This document shows positions 1 through 9,019 of a stretch of 64,000 bases of DNA, one piece after another; within the stretch, counting starts at the first letter, position 1, and every line of letters begins with the position of its first letter. Origin of the DNA: Bog-473 sp963745175. Lineage in GTDB: Bacteria > Actinomycetota > Acidimicrobiia > Acidimicrobiales > RAAP-2. The translations under genes and the position numbers were made by a program. The stretch spans positions 124,001 to 188,000 of the forward strand of contig CAVUWK010000002.1 in assembly GCA_963745175.1 (NCBI GenBank), read 5' to 3'. Under the pieces are notes generated by a model. That model saw nothing but the letters and a program-made list of their open reading frames with translations, did not search any database and was not told the DNA's origin.

Positions 1-50
1 GAGCATCCTGCGTGATCTGTGACACCGCCCACTAAATTGGGGGCGAGGCG

Positions 51-1010
51 ATGGTCTATGTCCTTGCTGTAGCAGCGGCACTCTCGAATGCGCTGACCAG
101 CGTGTTCCAACGCATGGGCGTCGAGGACGCCCCTGAGGAGTCGACCATGCGCCTCAGCCTGATGGCGCATGCCATCCGCCGGGGCGTGTGGCTGCTGGGT
201 TTCGGTTTCATGATCTGCTCGTTCCTGTTGCAGGCCTTCGCGCTGCACAACGGGAATCTCTCGGTCGTCCAGCCGATCTTGACCATGGAACTGCTGTTCC
301 TGGTGGCGATCCTCGGGACGTACTTCCGCTTCTCCATCTCCGCGCGGGAGTGGATCGGCGCCGGTGCCATCGCCTTCGGGCTCTCCGGCTTCCTGTACTT
401 CGCCGCGCCGGGCGGAGGGGACGAGGTGCCCACCAATCTCGGCTGGATCGTGGTCGGCGGGTGCGCCTGCGCGCTGATCGCCCTGACGGTGTTGGCCACC
501 CGCTGGGGCCCTCGCTGGTGGAAGGCCGCCATGTTCGGGAGCGCGGCGGCGATCTCGTATGCGTTCACCGCCGCCCTGATCAAGGTGGTCAGTGACTACG
601 CGGCGAACGACTGGGTGACCATGCTCGGGCACTGGGAGACCTACGCCCTCATCGTGTTCGGCCTGCTCGGCCTCTTCCTGACCCAGAACGCGTTCCACGC
701 CGGGCCGCTGGCCGCCTCGCAGTCGACCCTCGTGCTGGTCGATCCGCTGGCCAGCATCTGCATCGGCATCGCGCTCTTCGGCGACTCCCTGCGCACCTCG
801 GGTCCCTACGGCCCGCTCGAGGCCCTGTCTCTGCTCGTGATGTTCATGGGCGCCGTGCTCCTGTCCAACTCGCCGTTGATCACGGGCATGAAGAGCGAGG
901 GCAAGGGAGTCGAGTACGACGAGCTGCTGTCACGGCGCCTCAAGCACCCGCACCACGCCACCGAGGACGCCATGACCGAGAGCGGACTGCCACCGTTCTC
1001 GTCAGTGTGA
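51..1010 (+). CDS. DMT-superfamily (EamA/NIPA-like) membrane transporter
   Basis: A 319-residue integral membrane protein with about nine or ten hydrophobic segments spread over two halves, the usual build of drug/metabolite transporters. The stretch NGNLSVVQPILTMELLFLV after the second or third helix is typical of the actinobacterial branch of this family. The substrate cannot be read from the sequence. The ATG is preceded by a purine-rich GGGGGCGAGG that can serve as ribosome binding site. The hydrophilic C-terminal tail (last 40 residues) is probably cytoplasmic. It is convergent with the hydrolase on the other strand, and the two stops overlap by 9 bases. Confidence 0.8.
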   Translation: MVYVLAVAAALSNALTSVFQRMGVEDAPEESTMRLSLMAHAIRRGVWLLGFGFMICSFLLQAFALHNGNLSVVQPILTMELLFLVAILGTYFRFSISAREWIGAGAIAFGLSGFLYFAAPGGGDEVPTNLGWIVVGGCACALIALTVLATRWGPRWWKAAMFGSAAAISYAFTAALIKVVSDYAANDWVTMLGHWETYALIVFGLLGLFLTQNAFHAGPLAASQSTLVLVDPLASICIGIALFGDSLRTSGPYGPLEALSLLVMFMGAVLLSNSPLITGMKSEGKGVEYDELLSRRLKHPHHATEDAMTESGLPPFSSV

Positions 1011-1799
1011 CGACGCGCTGTTCTTCGCCGACCTCTCCACCACGAGGCGTGCCATCGTGGCGAAGTGGTCGGGGTGGGACAGGTGCGCGCCGTGCTGCGC
1101 GTCGGCAATCTCGTAGACGACCGCACCCGGGACGTTGGCGCCCAGCCACTCGACGTTGCGGCGGTGGTGCGGTGAGGTCGTCGGGCCGCCCATGCCGAAG
1201 ACGGCGGGTAAGCCCAGTGCGGTGACGTCGAATGGGGGACCCTCGCCCCGCATGCTGCGCAGGTCGGCCACCAGTGCCGGACCGTCGGCGCGCCGCTGGG
1301 CCCGGCCTTCCTCGGTCAGGCGGGACCATGCCGCCGCACCGACCATCCGGCAGAAGAAGGACTCGGCCTCCTCTCCCGGATCGTCGCTCACGGCCGGCCA
1401 GGGGCGACCGCCCTCGCGGCGGAGGCCCAGCCACGGCATGGGCGGCTCGTAGGCCCCGATCGACTCGAACGCCCCCGGGGACGCCAGCGCGGCGCCGATC
1501 ACCACGTTGCCGCCCAGGCTGTGCCCGACGGCCACGACCGGGCCACCTCCAACCGACCGGGCCGTGTCGGCAATTGAGAGGAGATCGTCGATGTGACCCC
1601 CGAGGTCCACGACCCCGCCCTCCCGTGAGCCCTGGTACCCGCGCCGGTCGTAGGCCAAGGTGGCGAACTCGGGCAGGCGGCGCATGACGCGCCGGAAGCT
1701 CTCGCCCCGGTCGAGCGACCCATGGACGAACACCACCGTCGCAGCGTCGTGGGCCGGGGCCGGCCGCACGGTGAAATTGAGGGCAGCCGGATAGCTCAT
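1002..1799 (-). CDS. alpha/beta hydrolase
   Basis: A 265-residue alpha/beta-hydrolase fold protein. It shows the HG oxyanion region (VFVHGSLDRGESF, about residues 23-35), a YDRRGYQGS strand-turn, and the nucleophile elbow GHSLGG near residue 93. The late DAQHGAHLSHP holds the likely catalytic histidine. There is no signal peptide, so it is cytoplasmic. The substrate is not predictable. It is transcribed away from kgd, with about 60 bases between the two starts, and stands alone on its strand. Confidence 0.8.
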   Translation of the reverse strand: MSYPAALNFTVRPAPAHDAATVVFVHGSLDRGESFRRVMRRLPEFATLAYDRRGYQGSREGGVVDLGGHIDDLLSIADTARSVGGGPVVAVGHSLGGNVVIGAALASPGAFESIGAYEPPMPWLGLRREGGRPWPAVSDDPGEEAESFFCRMVGAAAWSRLTEEGRAQRRADGPALVADLRSMRGEGPPFDVTALGLPAVFGMGGPTTSPHHRRNVEWLGANVPGAVVYEIADAQHGAHLSHPDHFATMARLVVERSAKNSASSH

Positions 1800-1849
1800 G
1801 GGCAGGGCAGACGCTACCTGGAGCGCCCCGGGTAACCGATCGCCGCCGG

Positions 1850-1855
1850 TAGGGT
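1850..1855 (+). promoter_or_regulatory. -10 element of kgd (leaderless promoter)
   Basis: TAGGGT fits the actinobacterial TANNNT -10 consensus and ends 6 bases before the kgd ATG, so transcription would begin at or beside the start codon. No Shine-Dalgarno sequence lies in the gap. The same element at the same distance precedes other starts in this window. Confidence 0.5.
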
Positions 1856-1861
1856 TGGCCC

Positions 1862-4800
1862 ATGACCCAGTTCGGTGGCGCGGGGGGCTCGTTCGGCCCC
1901 AATGCCTGGCTGGTCGACGACATGTACGACCGTTTCCTGGCCGATCCCAACTCGGTCAGCGACAGCTGGCGGGAGTTCTTCGCCGATTACCGGCCCGCCC
2001 CCGTGCCCGCCCCCCAGCCACCGACGCCGCCTCCCGCGCAGACCACGACCAGGGAGCCCCAGGCCTGGCCGACCCCCGCCGCCCCGGTTCCGGCTCCGGC
2101 TGCGCAAGCGCGGAACGAGGAAGCCACCCTGCTACGGGGGGCGGCCTCGCGGATCGTCGCAAACATGGAGGCCAGCCTGGCGGTGCCGACCGCCACCAGC
2201 GTGCGAACGGTGCCGGCTCGACTGCTCGAGGTCAACCGCCTCATCTTGAACAACCAGTTGGCGCGGACCACCGGGGCGAAGGTCAGCTTCACCCACATCA
2301 TCGGGTATGCCGTGGTGCGCGCGCTGCACGACGTGCCTGCGCTCAACTCGGCCTTCGTGGCAGATGCCGACGGGAAGGGAAAGCCGGGTGTCATCCACCA
2401 CAAGCACGTGGGGCTCGGCCTGGCCGTCGATCAGGAGAAGAGCGACGGGACCCGCACGCTGCTCGTACCGTGCATCAAGGACGCCGACACGCTCGACTTC
2501 CGTTCTTTCGTCCTGGCTTACGAAGACCTCATCCGCAAGATCCACACCAACAAGATCGCCCCCGACGACTTCGCCGGGACGACGGTTTCGCTGACCAATC
2601 CCGGGACTTTGGGCACCGTGCAATCCGTGCCGCGCCTGATGCCGGGCCAGGGCGCCATCATCGGCGTCGGGGCACTCGGCTATCCCGCCGGGTTCGAGGC
2701 GGCCGACCCGCGCGTGCTGGCCCAGCTCGGCCTCGGCAAGGTGGTCACGCTGACGTCCACCTACGACCATCGCATCATTCAGGGAGCCGAGTCGGGCCTG
2801 TTCCTGGGCCGGGTGGCCGCCCTCATCACCGGTGCGGACGGCTTCTACGACGATCTCTTCGAGTCGATGGGCGTGCCCTACGAGCCGGTCCGCTGGCAGG
2901 TCGACAGCAACGCCGGCGCCGGCAGCGAGGAGGGGGAGCACCAGCGCCTGGTCAAGCAGGTGCACGTGCAGACGCTCATCAACATGTACCGGGTACGCGG
3001 CCACCTCATCGCCCACCTCGACCCGCTCGACGCGGAGCCGCCGCACATCCACCCCGAACTCGACCCGCTGACCTACGGGCTCACCATCTGGGACCTGCCG
3101 CGCCAGTTCGTGGCGGACGGGCTGGCCGGGCGCGACGTCGCCACGCTCGACGAGATCCTCCACGTGCTGCGCGACGCCTACTGCCGTACGCTGGCCATCG
3201 AGTACATGCACATTCAGGATCCCGAGCAGAAGCGCTGGATCCAGCAGCACGTCGAAGGCCAGCCGGCCACGCTCAACCTGGAAGAACAGCGGCACATACT
3301 TGGCCGGCTCAACGCGGCCGAGGTCTTCGAGCGATTCCTCCACACCCGCTACGTCGGGCAGAAGCGGTTCGGGCTCGAGGGCGCCGAGTCGACCATCGTG
3401 CTCCTCGACGCGCTGCTCGACGCCGCCGCCGGGTCGGGAGTGGCCGAGGTCGTGATGGGGATGGCCCACCGCGGCCGCCTCAACGTGCTGGCGAACATCG
3501 TGGGCAAGTCCTACCGCGAGATCTTCGAGGAGTTTGAGGGCAACCTCGACCCCGAGTCGGTGCAGGGCTCGGGAGACGTGAAGTATCACAAGGGAGCGCG
3601 GGGGGTGTTCCACGGCAGCGCCGGGGAGGAGCTCCCCATCACCCTGTCTTCCAACCCCTCGCACCTCGAGGCGGTGGATCCCGTCGTCGAGGGCATGACC
3701 CGGGCCAAGCAGGACCGGATCTCACCGCCGACGGACGGGACGCCGGCGGCCGCGGCCGAAGGCGTCGACGGGTTTCCGTGCATGTCGGTCCTCGTCCACG
3801 GCGACGCCGCGTTTGCCGGTCAGGGCGTGGTTGCCGAGACCCTCAACCTCTCCGGTCTCTCGGGCTACCGCACCGGCGGCACCGTGCACGTGGTCATCAA
3901 CAACCAGCTCGGCTTCACCACTGCCCCCGCCTCGGCCCGGACGTCGGTGTACCCGACCGACGTGGCGAAGATGGTGCAGGCCCCGATCTTCCACGTGAAC
4001 GGCGACGACCCCGAGGCCGCCGTTCGTGCCGCCCGGCTGGCCTTCATGTTCCGCCAGACCTTCCACAAAGACGTGGTCATCGACCTCGTCTGCTACCGCA
4101 AGCACGGGCACAACGAAGGCGACGACCCCAGCTACACCCAGCCGCTCATGTACCAACGGATCGAAGCCAAGCGCTCGGTGCGCAAGCTCTACACCGAGTC
4201 GCTGGTGCGCCGGGGCGATATCACGCTGGAAGAAGCCGAGTCCGCACTCGACGACTTCAATGCGAGCCTGCAGGTCGTCCTCGACGAGGTGCGGGGCGAG
4301 CCCTCGCTCGCCCCCACGGCGCTTCCCGTGCCCGACCCGGGTCTGGGGGATACCCCGTCCGCCGAGACCGGCGTATCCCCCGAGGTGCTGCACGCCCTCT
4401 CCTCCGTCGTGCGCTCGGTCCCCGAGGGCTTCATGATCCACCCGAAGCTGGAGCGCCAGTTCGTCCAGCGTGACGAGCTCGTGGCCGGCGGGCAGGTCGA
4501 CTGGGCGCTGGCTGAAGCGCTCGCCATCGGCTCGCTGATGTACGAGGGCATCAACGTGCGCCTCACGGGCCAGGACACCCGCCGCGGCACCTTCAGCCAC
4601 CGCCATGCGGTGCTGGTCGACTACTCCAACGGCGAGGAGTACGTGCCCTTGGCCCACATCCGCGACGGCCTGCACCGGATCGGGGCCGACACGCTCGAGC
4701 CGGCGGGGGAGATGGGCAACTTCACCGTGCGCGACTCCCTGCTCTCGGAGTACGCCGCTGTCGGGTTCGAGTACGGGTACTCGGTGGAGGCGCCGGAGGC

Positions 4801-5572
4801 ACTGGTGGCGTGGGAGGCACAGTTCGGCGACTTCGCCAACGGGGCCCAAATCATCATCGACAACTTCATGGTCGCGGCCGAGAACAAGTGGGGGCAATTC
4901 TCGGGCCTGGTCCTGCTGCTGCCCCACGGGTACGAGGGCCAGGGCCCCGAGCACTCGTCGTCGCGCTACGAGCGTTTCCTGGCCCTCTCGGCGCGCGGGA
5001 ACCTGCGGGTCACCGTCCCTTCCAGCTCCGCCCAGTACTTCCATCTCCTGCGTTCGCAGGCGTTGTCCAACCCGAAGCGGCCGCTCGTCGTGGTGACCCC
5101 CAAGTCGATGCTGCGCGCCCATGCGTCGCGCTCGACCTTCGCCGACCTCGAATCGGGCTCGTTCCAGCACGTGATCGACGATCAGTCGATCGAGGATCCG
5201 GCCACGGTCCGCCGGATAGTGCTGTGCAGCGGGAAGATCGCCCACGAGGCGCTCCAGCACCGGGCCAAGCTCGAGCCCGGCGAAGCATCCGAGGTCGCGG
5301 TGGTGCGGGTCGAACAGCTCTACCCATGGCCGGTCGCACTCCTGACCGCCGCCTTCGAGCGCTACGGGGAGGCATCCGAGGTGGTGTGGTTGCAAGAGGA
5401 ACCCGAGAACATGGGTGCCTGGTCCTTCGTCCACGCCCGCCTGCACGCCTGCCTGCCGGAGCGCCTGCGGCTTCGCCACGTCAGCCGGCCCGAGTCGGCG
5501 AGTCCTGCCATCGGGAGCGCCGCCCTGCACCAGCTGGAGCAGGCTGATCTCTTGCGGCGTGCCATTGGCTGA
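1862..5572 (+). CDS. kgd: multifunctional 2-oxoglutarate metabolism enzyme (E2o/E1o fusion)
   Basis: A 1236-residue protein of the actinobacterial KGD type, joining a succinyltransferase domain to a ThDP-dependent 2-oxoglutarate decarboxylase/dehydrogenase E1. Residues 1-42 are the E1 N-terminal segment, followed by a Pro/Ala-rich linker. An E2 acyltransferase core (about 90-335) has the catalytic TYDHRIIQGAESG near 300. The E1 region has GMAHRGRLNVLANIVGKS near 530, GDAAFAGQG near 646, INNQLGFTT, and HGYEGQGPEHSSSR near 1022. No lipoyl domain is present, as usual for this family. It serves the TCA cycle, feeding a succinyl-CoA or succinic-semialdehyde branch. It is full length, and its stop overlaps the GTG of the next gene. 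The ATG is only 6 bases from a TAGGGT -10 element. Confidence 0.96.
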   Translation: MTQFGGAGGSFGPNAWLVDDMYDRFLADPNSVSDSWREFFADYRPAPVPAPQPPTPPPAQTTTREPQAWPTPAAPVPAPAAQARNEEATLLRGAASRIVANMEASLAVPTATSVRTVPARLLEVNRLILNNQLARTTGAKVSFTHIIGYAVVRALHDVPALNSAFVADADGKGKPGVIHHKHVGLGLAVDQEKSDGTRTLLVPCIKDADTLDFRSFVLAYEDLIRKIHTNKIAPDDFAGTTVSLTNPGTLGTVQSVPRLMPGQGAIIGVGALGYPAGFEAADPRVLAQLGLGKVVTLTSTYDHRIIQGAESGLFLGRVAALITGADGFYDDLFESMGVPYEPVRWQVDSNAGAGSEEGEHQRLVKQVHVQTLINMYRVRGHLIAHLDPLDAEPPHIHPELDPLTYGLTIWDLPRQFVADGLAGRDVATLDEILHVLRDAYCRTLAIEYMHIQDPEQKRWIQQHVEGQPATLNLEEQRHILGRLNAAEVFERFLHTRYVGQKRFGLEGAESTIVLLDALLDAAAGSGVAEVVMGMAHRGRLNVLANIVGKSYREIFEEFEGNLDPESVQGSGDVKYHKGARGVFHGSAGEELPITLSSNPSHLEAVDPVVEGMTRAKQDRISPPTDGTPAAAAEGVDGFPCMSVLVHGDAAFAGQGVVAETLNLSGLSGYRTGGTVHVVINNQLGFTTAPASARTSVYPTDVAKMVQAPIFHVNGDDPEAAVRAARLAFMFRQTFHKDVVIDLVCYRKHGHNEGDDPSYTQPLMYQRIEAKRSVRKLYTESLVRRGDITLEEAESALDDFNASLQVVLDEVRGEPSLAPTALPVPDPGLGDTPSAETGVSPEVLHALSSVVRSVPEGFMIHPKLERQFVQRDELVAGGQVDWALAEALAIGSLMYEGINVRLTGQDTRRGTFSHRHAVLVDYSNGEEYVPLAHIRDGLHRIGADTLEPAGEMGNFTVRDSLLSEYAAVGFEYGYSVEAPEALVAWEAQFGDFANGAQIIIDNFMVAAENKWGQFSGLVLLLPHGYEGQGPEHSSSRYERFLALSARGNLRVTVPSSSAQYFHLLRSQALSNPKRPLVVVTPKSMLRAHASRSTFADLESGSFQHVIDDQSIEDPATVRRIVLCSGKIAHEALQHRAKLEPGEASEVAVVRVEQLYPWPVALLTAAFERYGEASEVVWLQEEPENMGAWSFVHARLHACLPERLRLRHVSRPESASPAIGSAALHQLEQADLLRRAIG

Positions 5573-6998
5573 ATCGCACCACGTCGTGGTGGACGGGTCG
5601 AACCTCGCCACCGAAGGACGAACGTTCCCAAGCCTCGAGCAACTTGACGAGGCTGTGCGCGCGTACGCCTCCGAGGACCCTGGCGCCAGCATCATTGTGG
5701 TCGTCGACGCGACCTTCGAGCACCGGGTGTCGGACGCCGAGCGCGAAGAGGTACGCGAGGCCATGCTGAACGGCGAGGTGATCTCCCCGCCCGCCGGCGC
5801 CATCGGCCGCGGTGACGCGTTCGTGTTGCGCATCGCCGAGCGGACGGGGGCCACCGTCCTCTCCAACGACTCCTTCCAGGAATTCCACGGAGAACACCCG
5901 TGGCTGTTTGAAGACGGTCGTCTCATCGGTGGCAAGCCGGTGCCGGGCGTGGGTTGGATCTTCACGCCGCGGCTGCCCATCCGGGGCCCCAAGAGCCGGG
6001 CGGCCACAGCCGAGGCCAAGACGAAGAAGGATCCCGAATCCGCGCCGGCGAAGGCGGCCGAGCTGGCCAAGGCCGCCAAGAAGGCGGCCAAGAAGGCCTC
6101 CAAGGCCCAGAAGAGCTCGAGGCAGAAAGCGCCCCCGTTCGACACCACCTGGCCCCTCACGCCCGCCGCCCCGCCCCCGGGCCGGGCCAAGGTCGATCCG
6201 GTGTTCTCGAGCGCGATCGACGAGGCGCTCGAAGAAGCGATGCATCCACCCGAGCCCCAGAAGTCACGGGGAACCGTCAAGAAGCACGCGGCGGCCAAGA
6301 AGGCGGCCCCACCGAAGAGCGCCAAGGTCAAGAGGGACACGACTGCGACGAAGACGGCCGCCCAGAAGAGCTCCCACCCAAAGGCCGAGCGCGCGGCGCG
6401 CCAGGGACCGGGCCGCGGCCAGCAGAAGCGGTCGACCCCGCCTCCGGCGGTCAACGAGCCACTGACCTTCATCAACTTCGTGGCGGCGTTTCCCGTGGGG
6501 ACCACCATTGAGGGTGAGGTGGTGTCGTTCACCTCTCACGGAGCGATGGTGGACGTCCCGCTGCCAGGTGGGGGAGCGTTGCACTGCTACATCCCGTTGA
6601 CCGCCATGGGCACGCCGCCCCCGACCAAGGCGCGCCAGGTGCTCAAGAAAGGCGAGGTCCGCCCGTTCGTGTTGGCCGGGCTGGACCCGCCCCGCCGGGT
6701 GGCCGAGCTCGCGCTGCCTCCCGCAAAATCGACCGCCCCGAAGCGGACCGAGCCCAAGAAGGCCGTTCCTGCGACCAAGCGGGCGCCATCGACCAAGGCG
6801 GCCCCGGCGACCAAGAAGGCCGCAGCGAAGAAGGCTCGGTCGCCGGCGAAGAAGGCGACCAAGAAAGCGACGGCCACGGCCAAGAAGGCCCCGAAGAAGG
6901 CCGCGGTCAAGAAGGTCGCCAAGAAGGCGACCAAGGCCAGGCAGAGCCCGGCCAAAAAGCCGTCGGCGAAGAAGGCCGCCAAAGCGAGGCAGCGATGA
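5559..6998 (+). CDS. NYN/PIN-type ribonuclease-like protein with S1-like domain and Lys/Ala-rich tails
   Basis: A 479-residue basic protein. Residues 1-140 resemble the Zc3h12a/NYN branch of PIN nucleases: VVVDGSNLA with the first acidic residue, IIVVVDATFEH, then GRGDAFVLRIAERTGATVLSNDSF. A long AKKA-type linker follows, then an S1-like beta domain at about 300-380 (GTTIEGEVVSFTSHGAMVDV), and a second Lys/Ala-rich tail of about 90 residues resembling histone H1-like DNA- or RNA-binding tails. I chose the GTG at 5559, which overlaps the kgd stop by 14 bases, because homology to the fold begins right after it. An in-frame upstream ATG at 5415 would lie deep inside kgd. It is likely co-transcribed with kgd and fabZ. 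A role in RNA binding or cleavage is inference. Confidence 0.75.
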   Translation: MPLAESHHVVVDGSNLATEGRTFPSLEQLDEAVRAYASEDPGASIIVVVDATFEHRVSDAEREEVREAMLNGEVISPPAGAIGRGDAFVLRIAERTGATVLSNDSFQEFHGEHPWLFEDGRLIGGKPVPGVGWIFTPRLPIRGPKSRAATAEAKTKKDPESAPAKAAELAKAAKKAAKKASKAQKSSRQKAPPFDTTWPLTPAAPPPGRAKVDPVFSSAIDEALEEAMHPPEPQKSRGTVKKHAAAKKAAPPKSAKVKRDTTATKTAAQKSSHPKAERAARQGPGRGQQKRSTPPPAVNEPLTFINFVAAFPVGTTIEGEVVSFTSHGAMVDVPLPGGGALHCYIPLTAMGTPPPTKARQVLKKGEVRPFVLAGLDPPRRVAELALPPAKSTAPKRTEPKKAVPATKRAPSTKAAPATKKAAAKKARSPAKKATKKATATAKKAPKKAAVKKVAKKATKARQSPAKKPSAKKAAKARQR

Positions 6999-7014
6999 GG
7001 GCCGCTACGCTCCC

Positions 7015-7452
7015 GTGACGGTGCTGCCCCGCCCGGCCGACGTCCTACCGCATCGGCCCCCCTTTCTCTTCATCACCGACGTCACGGCCGTCGAACCCGG
7101 CGTTTCCGCGCGCGGCCAGTGGGAGCTGCGAGGCGACGAGGAGTTCTTCGGAGGTCATTTCCCCGGCCGACCGACTCTGCCCGGGGTCCTGATGGTCGAA
7201 TCGATGGCCCAGCTCGGCGGCATCGCCGTGCTGCTCGATCCCCGCTATGCAGGCAAGCTGCCTCTGTTCGGAGGGATCGAGCGGGCCCGCTTCCGCCGCC
7301 AGGTCGTCCCCGGCGAGACCCTCGAGCTCGAGGTGACCATGGACCGCCTGTCGGCCCGGGCCGGCAAGGGGCACGGGCGGGCGTCGGTCGGCGGGCAGAC
7401 CGCCTGCGAGGCCGACCTTCTCTTCGTCATCGTCGACGGCGGCGTGAACTGA
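7015..7452 (+). CDS. fabZ: 3-hydroxyacyl-ACP dehydratase, FabZ-like
   Basis: A 145-residue hot-dog fold protein with the FabZ signature LPHRPPFLFITDV near the N-terminus and the active-site stretch GHFPGRPTLPGVLMVESMAQ, in which His and Glu are catalytic. It dehydrates 3-hydroxyacyl-ACP in fatty acid synthesis or a related acyl pathway. The GTG start at 7015 lies 16 bases after the NYN/S1 stop. The stop overlaps the ATG of xthA, so the two genes are translationally coupled. No other fatty-acid gene is nearby, so a specialised acyl-ACP or acyl-CoA role is possible. Confidence 0.9.
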   Translation: MTVLPRPADVLPHRPPFLFITDVTAVEPGVSARGQWELRGDEEFFGGHFPGRPTLPGVLMVESMAQLGGIAVLLDPRYAGKLPLFGGIERARFRRQVVPGETLELEVTMDRLSARAGKGHGRASVGGQTACEADLLFVIVDGGVN

Positions 7453-8222
7453 TGCGACTGGCCACCTGGAACGTCAATTCGCTGACGGCCCGCCTACCCC
7501 GGGTCACGGACTGGGTCGAGTCGAACCAGCCCGACGTGTTGTGCATGCAGGAGACGAAACAGGCGGACGACAAGTTTCCGAAGAAGGTGTTCGCCGACCT
7601 CGGCTATGAATCTGTCCACTACGGCGACGGGCGATGGAACGGCGTTGCCATCATCAGCAGGGTCGGACTCGAAGGCGTCACGCGTGGGTTCGGCACGTCG
7701 GACGACGAGCAGGGACGCCGGATCGTGTCGGCGGAGTGTGCCGGGACGCGTGTCTTCTCGGTCTACGTCCCCAACGGCCGGGCGCTCGACAACGAGTTCT
7801 ACGAAGTCAAGCTGGCCTGGCTGGCCCGACTGCGCTCCACGCTGGACCAGACGTGCCCGCCCGGGTCCTCGGTCGCGGTGTGTGGCGACTTCAACGTTGC
7901 TCCTGACGACGGTGACGTGTGGGACCCCGCGGCCTTTGTGGGCTCGACACATGTGAGCGAGCCTGAGCGCGCCGCGTTACGCGCCGTCGAAGGCTGGGGT
8001 CTCGACGACGTGTTCCGGCGGTTCAACGAGCCCGGCACCTTCACGTGGTGGGACTACCGGGCCGGGGATTTCCACGAGGGACGCGGGCTGCGCATCGACC
8101 TTGTTCTGGTGAGCGACGACCTCGTGCAGCGGGCGACCGGAGCCTTCCGCGACCGCGACGCCCGCAAGGGCCAGAAGCCGTCAGATCACGCGCCCGTCGT
8201 GGTCGACTTCGCCGACGCCTAA
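7452..8222 (+). CDS. xthA: exodeoxyribonuclease III
   Basis: A 256-residue Mg-dependent AP endonuclease/3'-5' exonuclease for base-excision repair. It opens with MRLATWNVNSLTARLPRV and has LCMQETK with the metal-binding Glu. The later motifs are VYVPNGR, CGDFNVAPDD, a WWDYR-type segment and the terminal SDHAPVVVDF with the catalytic Asp-His. The family is normally 250-270 residues, so it is complete. The ATG shares its A with the fabZ stop (TGATG). It is the last gene of the kgd-NYN-fabZ-xthA run and is followed by two strong hairpins. Confidence 0.95.
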   Translation: MRLATWNVNSLTARLPRVTDWVESNQPDVLCMQETKQADDKFPKKVFADLGYESVHYGDGRWNGVAIISRVGLEGVTRGFGTSDDEQGRRIVSAECAGTRVFSVYVPNGRALDNEFYEVKLAWLARLRSTLDQTCPPGSSVAVCGDFNVAPDDGDVWDPAAFVGSTHVSEPERAALRAVEGWGLDDVFRRFNEPGTFTWWDYRAGDFHEGRGLRIDLVLVSDDLVQRATGAFRDRDARKGQKPSDHAPVVVDFADA

Positions 8223-8250
8223 GCCAGTTCGCCTCCGCAAGCAGACCCCG

Positions 8251-8300
8251 AGGTGCTTGGCCGTCGCCAAGAGCAGCCGTCGCTGCTCGGCCAAGCACCT
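8251..8300. repeat. palindromic repeat, copy 1
   Basis: A 50-base imperfect palindrome. A 12-bp outer stem (8251-8262 with 8289-8300) encloses an 8-base bulge and a 7-bp inner stem GAGCAGC/GCTGCTC with a CGTC loop. The 34 bases at 8259-8292 recur identically at 8324-8357. It sits between the ends of xthA and the convergent small gene, so it may also act as a terminator. It lacks a T-tract. Confidence 0.75.
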
Positions 8301-8319
8301 TCTCCAACCGGCGTTCCTC

Positions 8320-8361
8320 GCGGGGCCGTCGCCAAGAGCAGCCGTCGCTGCTCGGCCCCGC
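8320..8361. repeat. palindromic repeat, copy 2
   Basis: The second copy has the same 26-base core (8328-8353) and flanking GGCC pairs as copy 1. The outer stem has a different sequence (GCGGGGCC with GGCCCCGC) that still pairs perfectly. Loss of sequence identity with kept pairing points to a selected hairpin, in the manner of REP/BIME elements. Confidence 0.7.
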
Positions 8362-8405
8362 ATGGAACAGGCATCGGTCTGGGGGTCTTGCCTTCTGAAC
8401 AACCC

Positions 8406-8732
8406 CTACCGGAGGTCGAGCAACAGATCCCGGAGCGGGACACCGTCGCAGATGGACACGATCTTTTCGAAGTCCTCTTTGGTCAGCGACTGCTGCACTT
8501 CGGGCCAGCTCCGGGCGCCGTCTCGCATGTAGTCCATGAAGATCTCCCAGATGGCGAGGCGCTTGCGCATGCGCTCCACCTCGAACTCGAGTGACGCATA
8601 GTCGATGACGTCGGGCACTTCGGCCGTGGCCGGGGCTTCAGGCGGGACACTGAAGAGGTCGTGCCGGAGGCGGTCGAGGGCCGCATCGATGGAGCGAGCA
8701 TCGGAGGGATGGCTGTCCATCTCCATCTGCAT
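8406..8732 (-). CDS. small acidic hypothetical protein
   Basis: A 108-residue protein rich in acidic residues and predicted helix (SLEFEVERMRKRLAIWEIFMDYMRD), with no signal peptide or membrane segment. I do not recognise a family. The ATG at 8732 is preceded by an AGGAGG-like stretch on its strand. It is convergent with xthA across the palindromic repeats and points away from the tnpB element. It may be a host gene at the left flank of that element. Confidence 0.55.
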   Translation of the reverse strand: MQMEMDSHPSDARSIDAALDRLRHDLFSVPPEAPATAEVPDVIDYASLEFEVERMRKRLAIWEIFMDYMRDGARSWPEVQQSLTKEDFEKIVSICDGVPLRDLLLDLR

Positions 8733-9019
8733 CTGCGCCTCCTCGGTAGCCCGTCCCCTTGGTGCTCTCTGCCGAGCGCACCCTCTCCGATTCGCATGGT
8801 GACAGGCCTGTTCGGGGCGCTATAGAGCCGTTGGAACCTATTCGGGCCCCACGGCACGCTTTGTTGTCGGCGCGTTGCGTCCGTTGTGCGTCCGTTGACG
8901 GAAACGGGCAAGCGAAAGGCCGTGATCTGATCCCCACGGCCATGGGGGGCAACGTCGACGAGTCTCCGAAGCCCTCCGGGCTGTCACACCCGATCCCTAC
9001 CGTCGGAACCGTGGCCCGC

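Noticed and set aside
3722..6532. A 936-codon open frame on the minus strand opposite kgd and the NYN gene
   Set aside because: It lies wholly antisense to two well-supported genes and reads as Arg/Gly/Pro-rich shadow sequence typical of high-GC third-position bias.
6000..6990. DNA-level tandem repeats in the AAGAAGGCC-rich stretch
   Set aside because: They come from the Lys/Ala-rich protein tails; units are irregular and coding explains them.
8251..8361. A two-unit CRISPR array
   Set aside because: Only two copies, palindromic cores with changing outer stems and a short gap instead of a spacer, and no cas genes in the window.
8759..9019. An N-terminal extension of tnpB back to 8759
   Set aside because: The extra 87 codons have no similarity to TnpB starts and include short repeats expected of a transposon left end.
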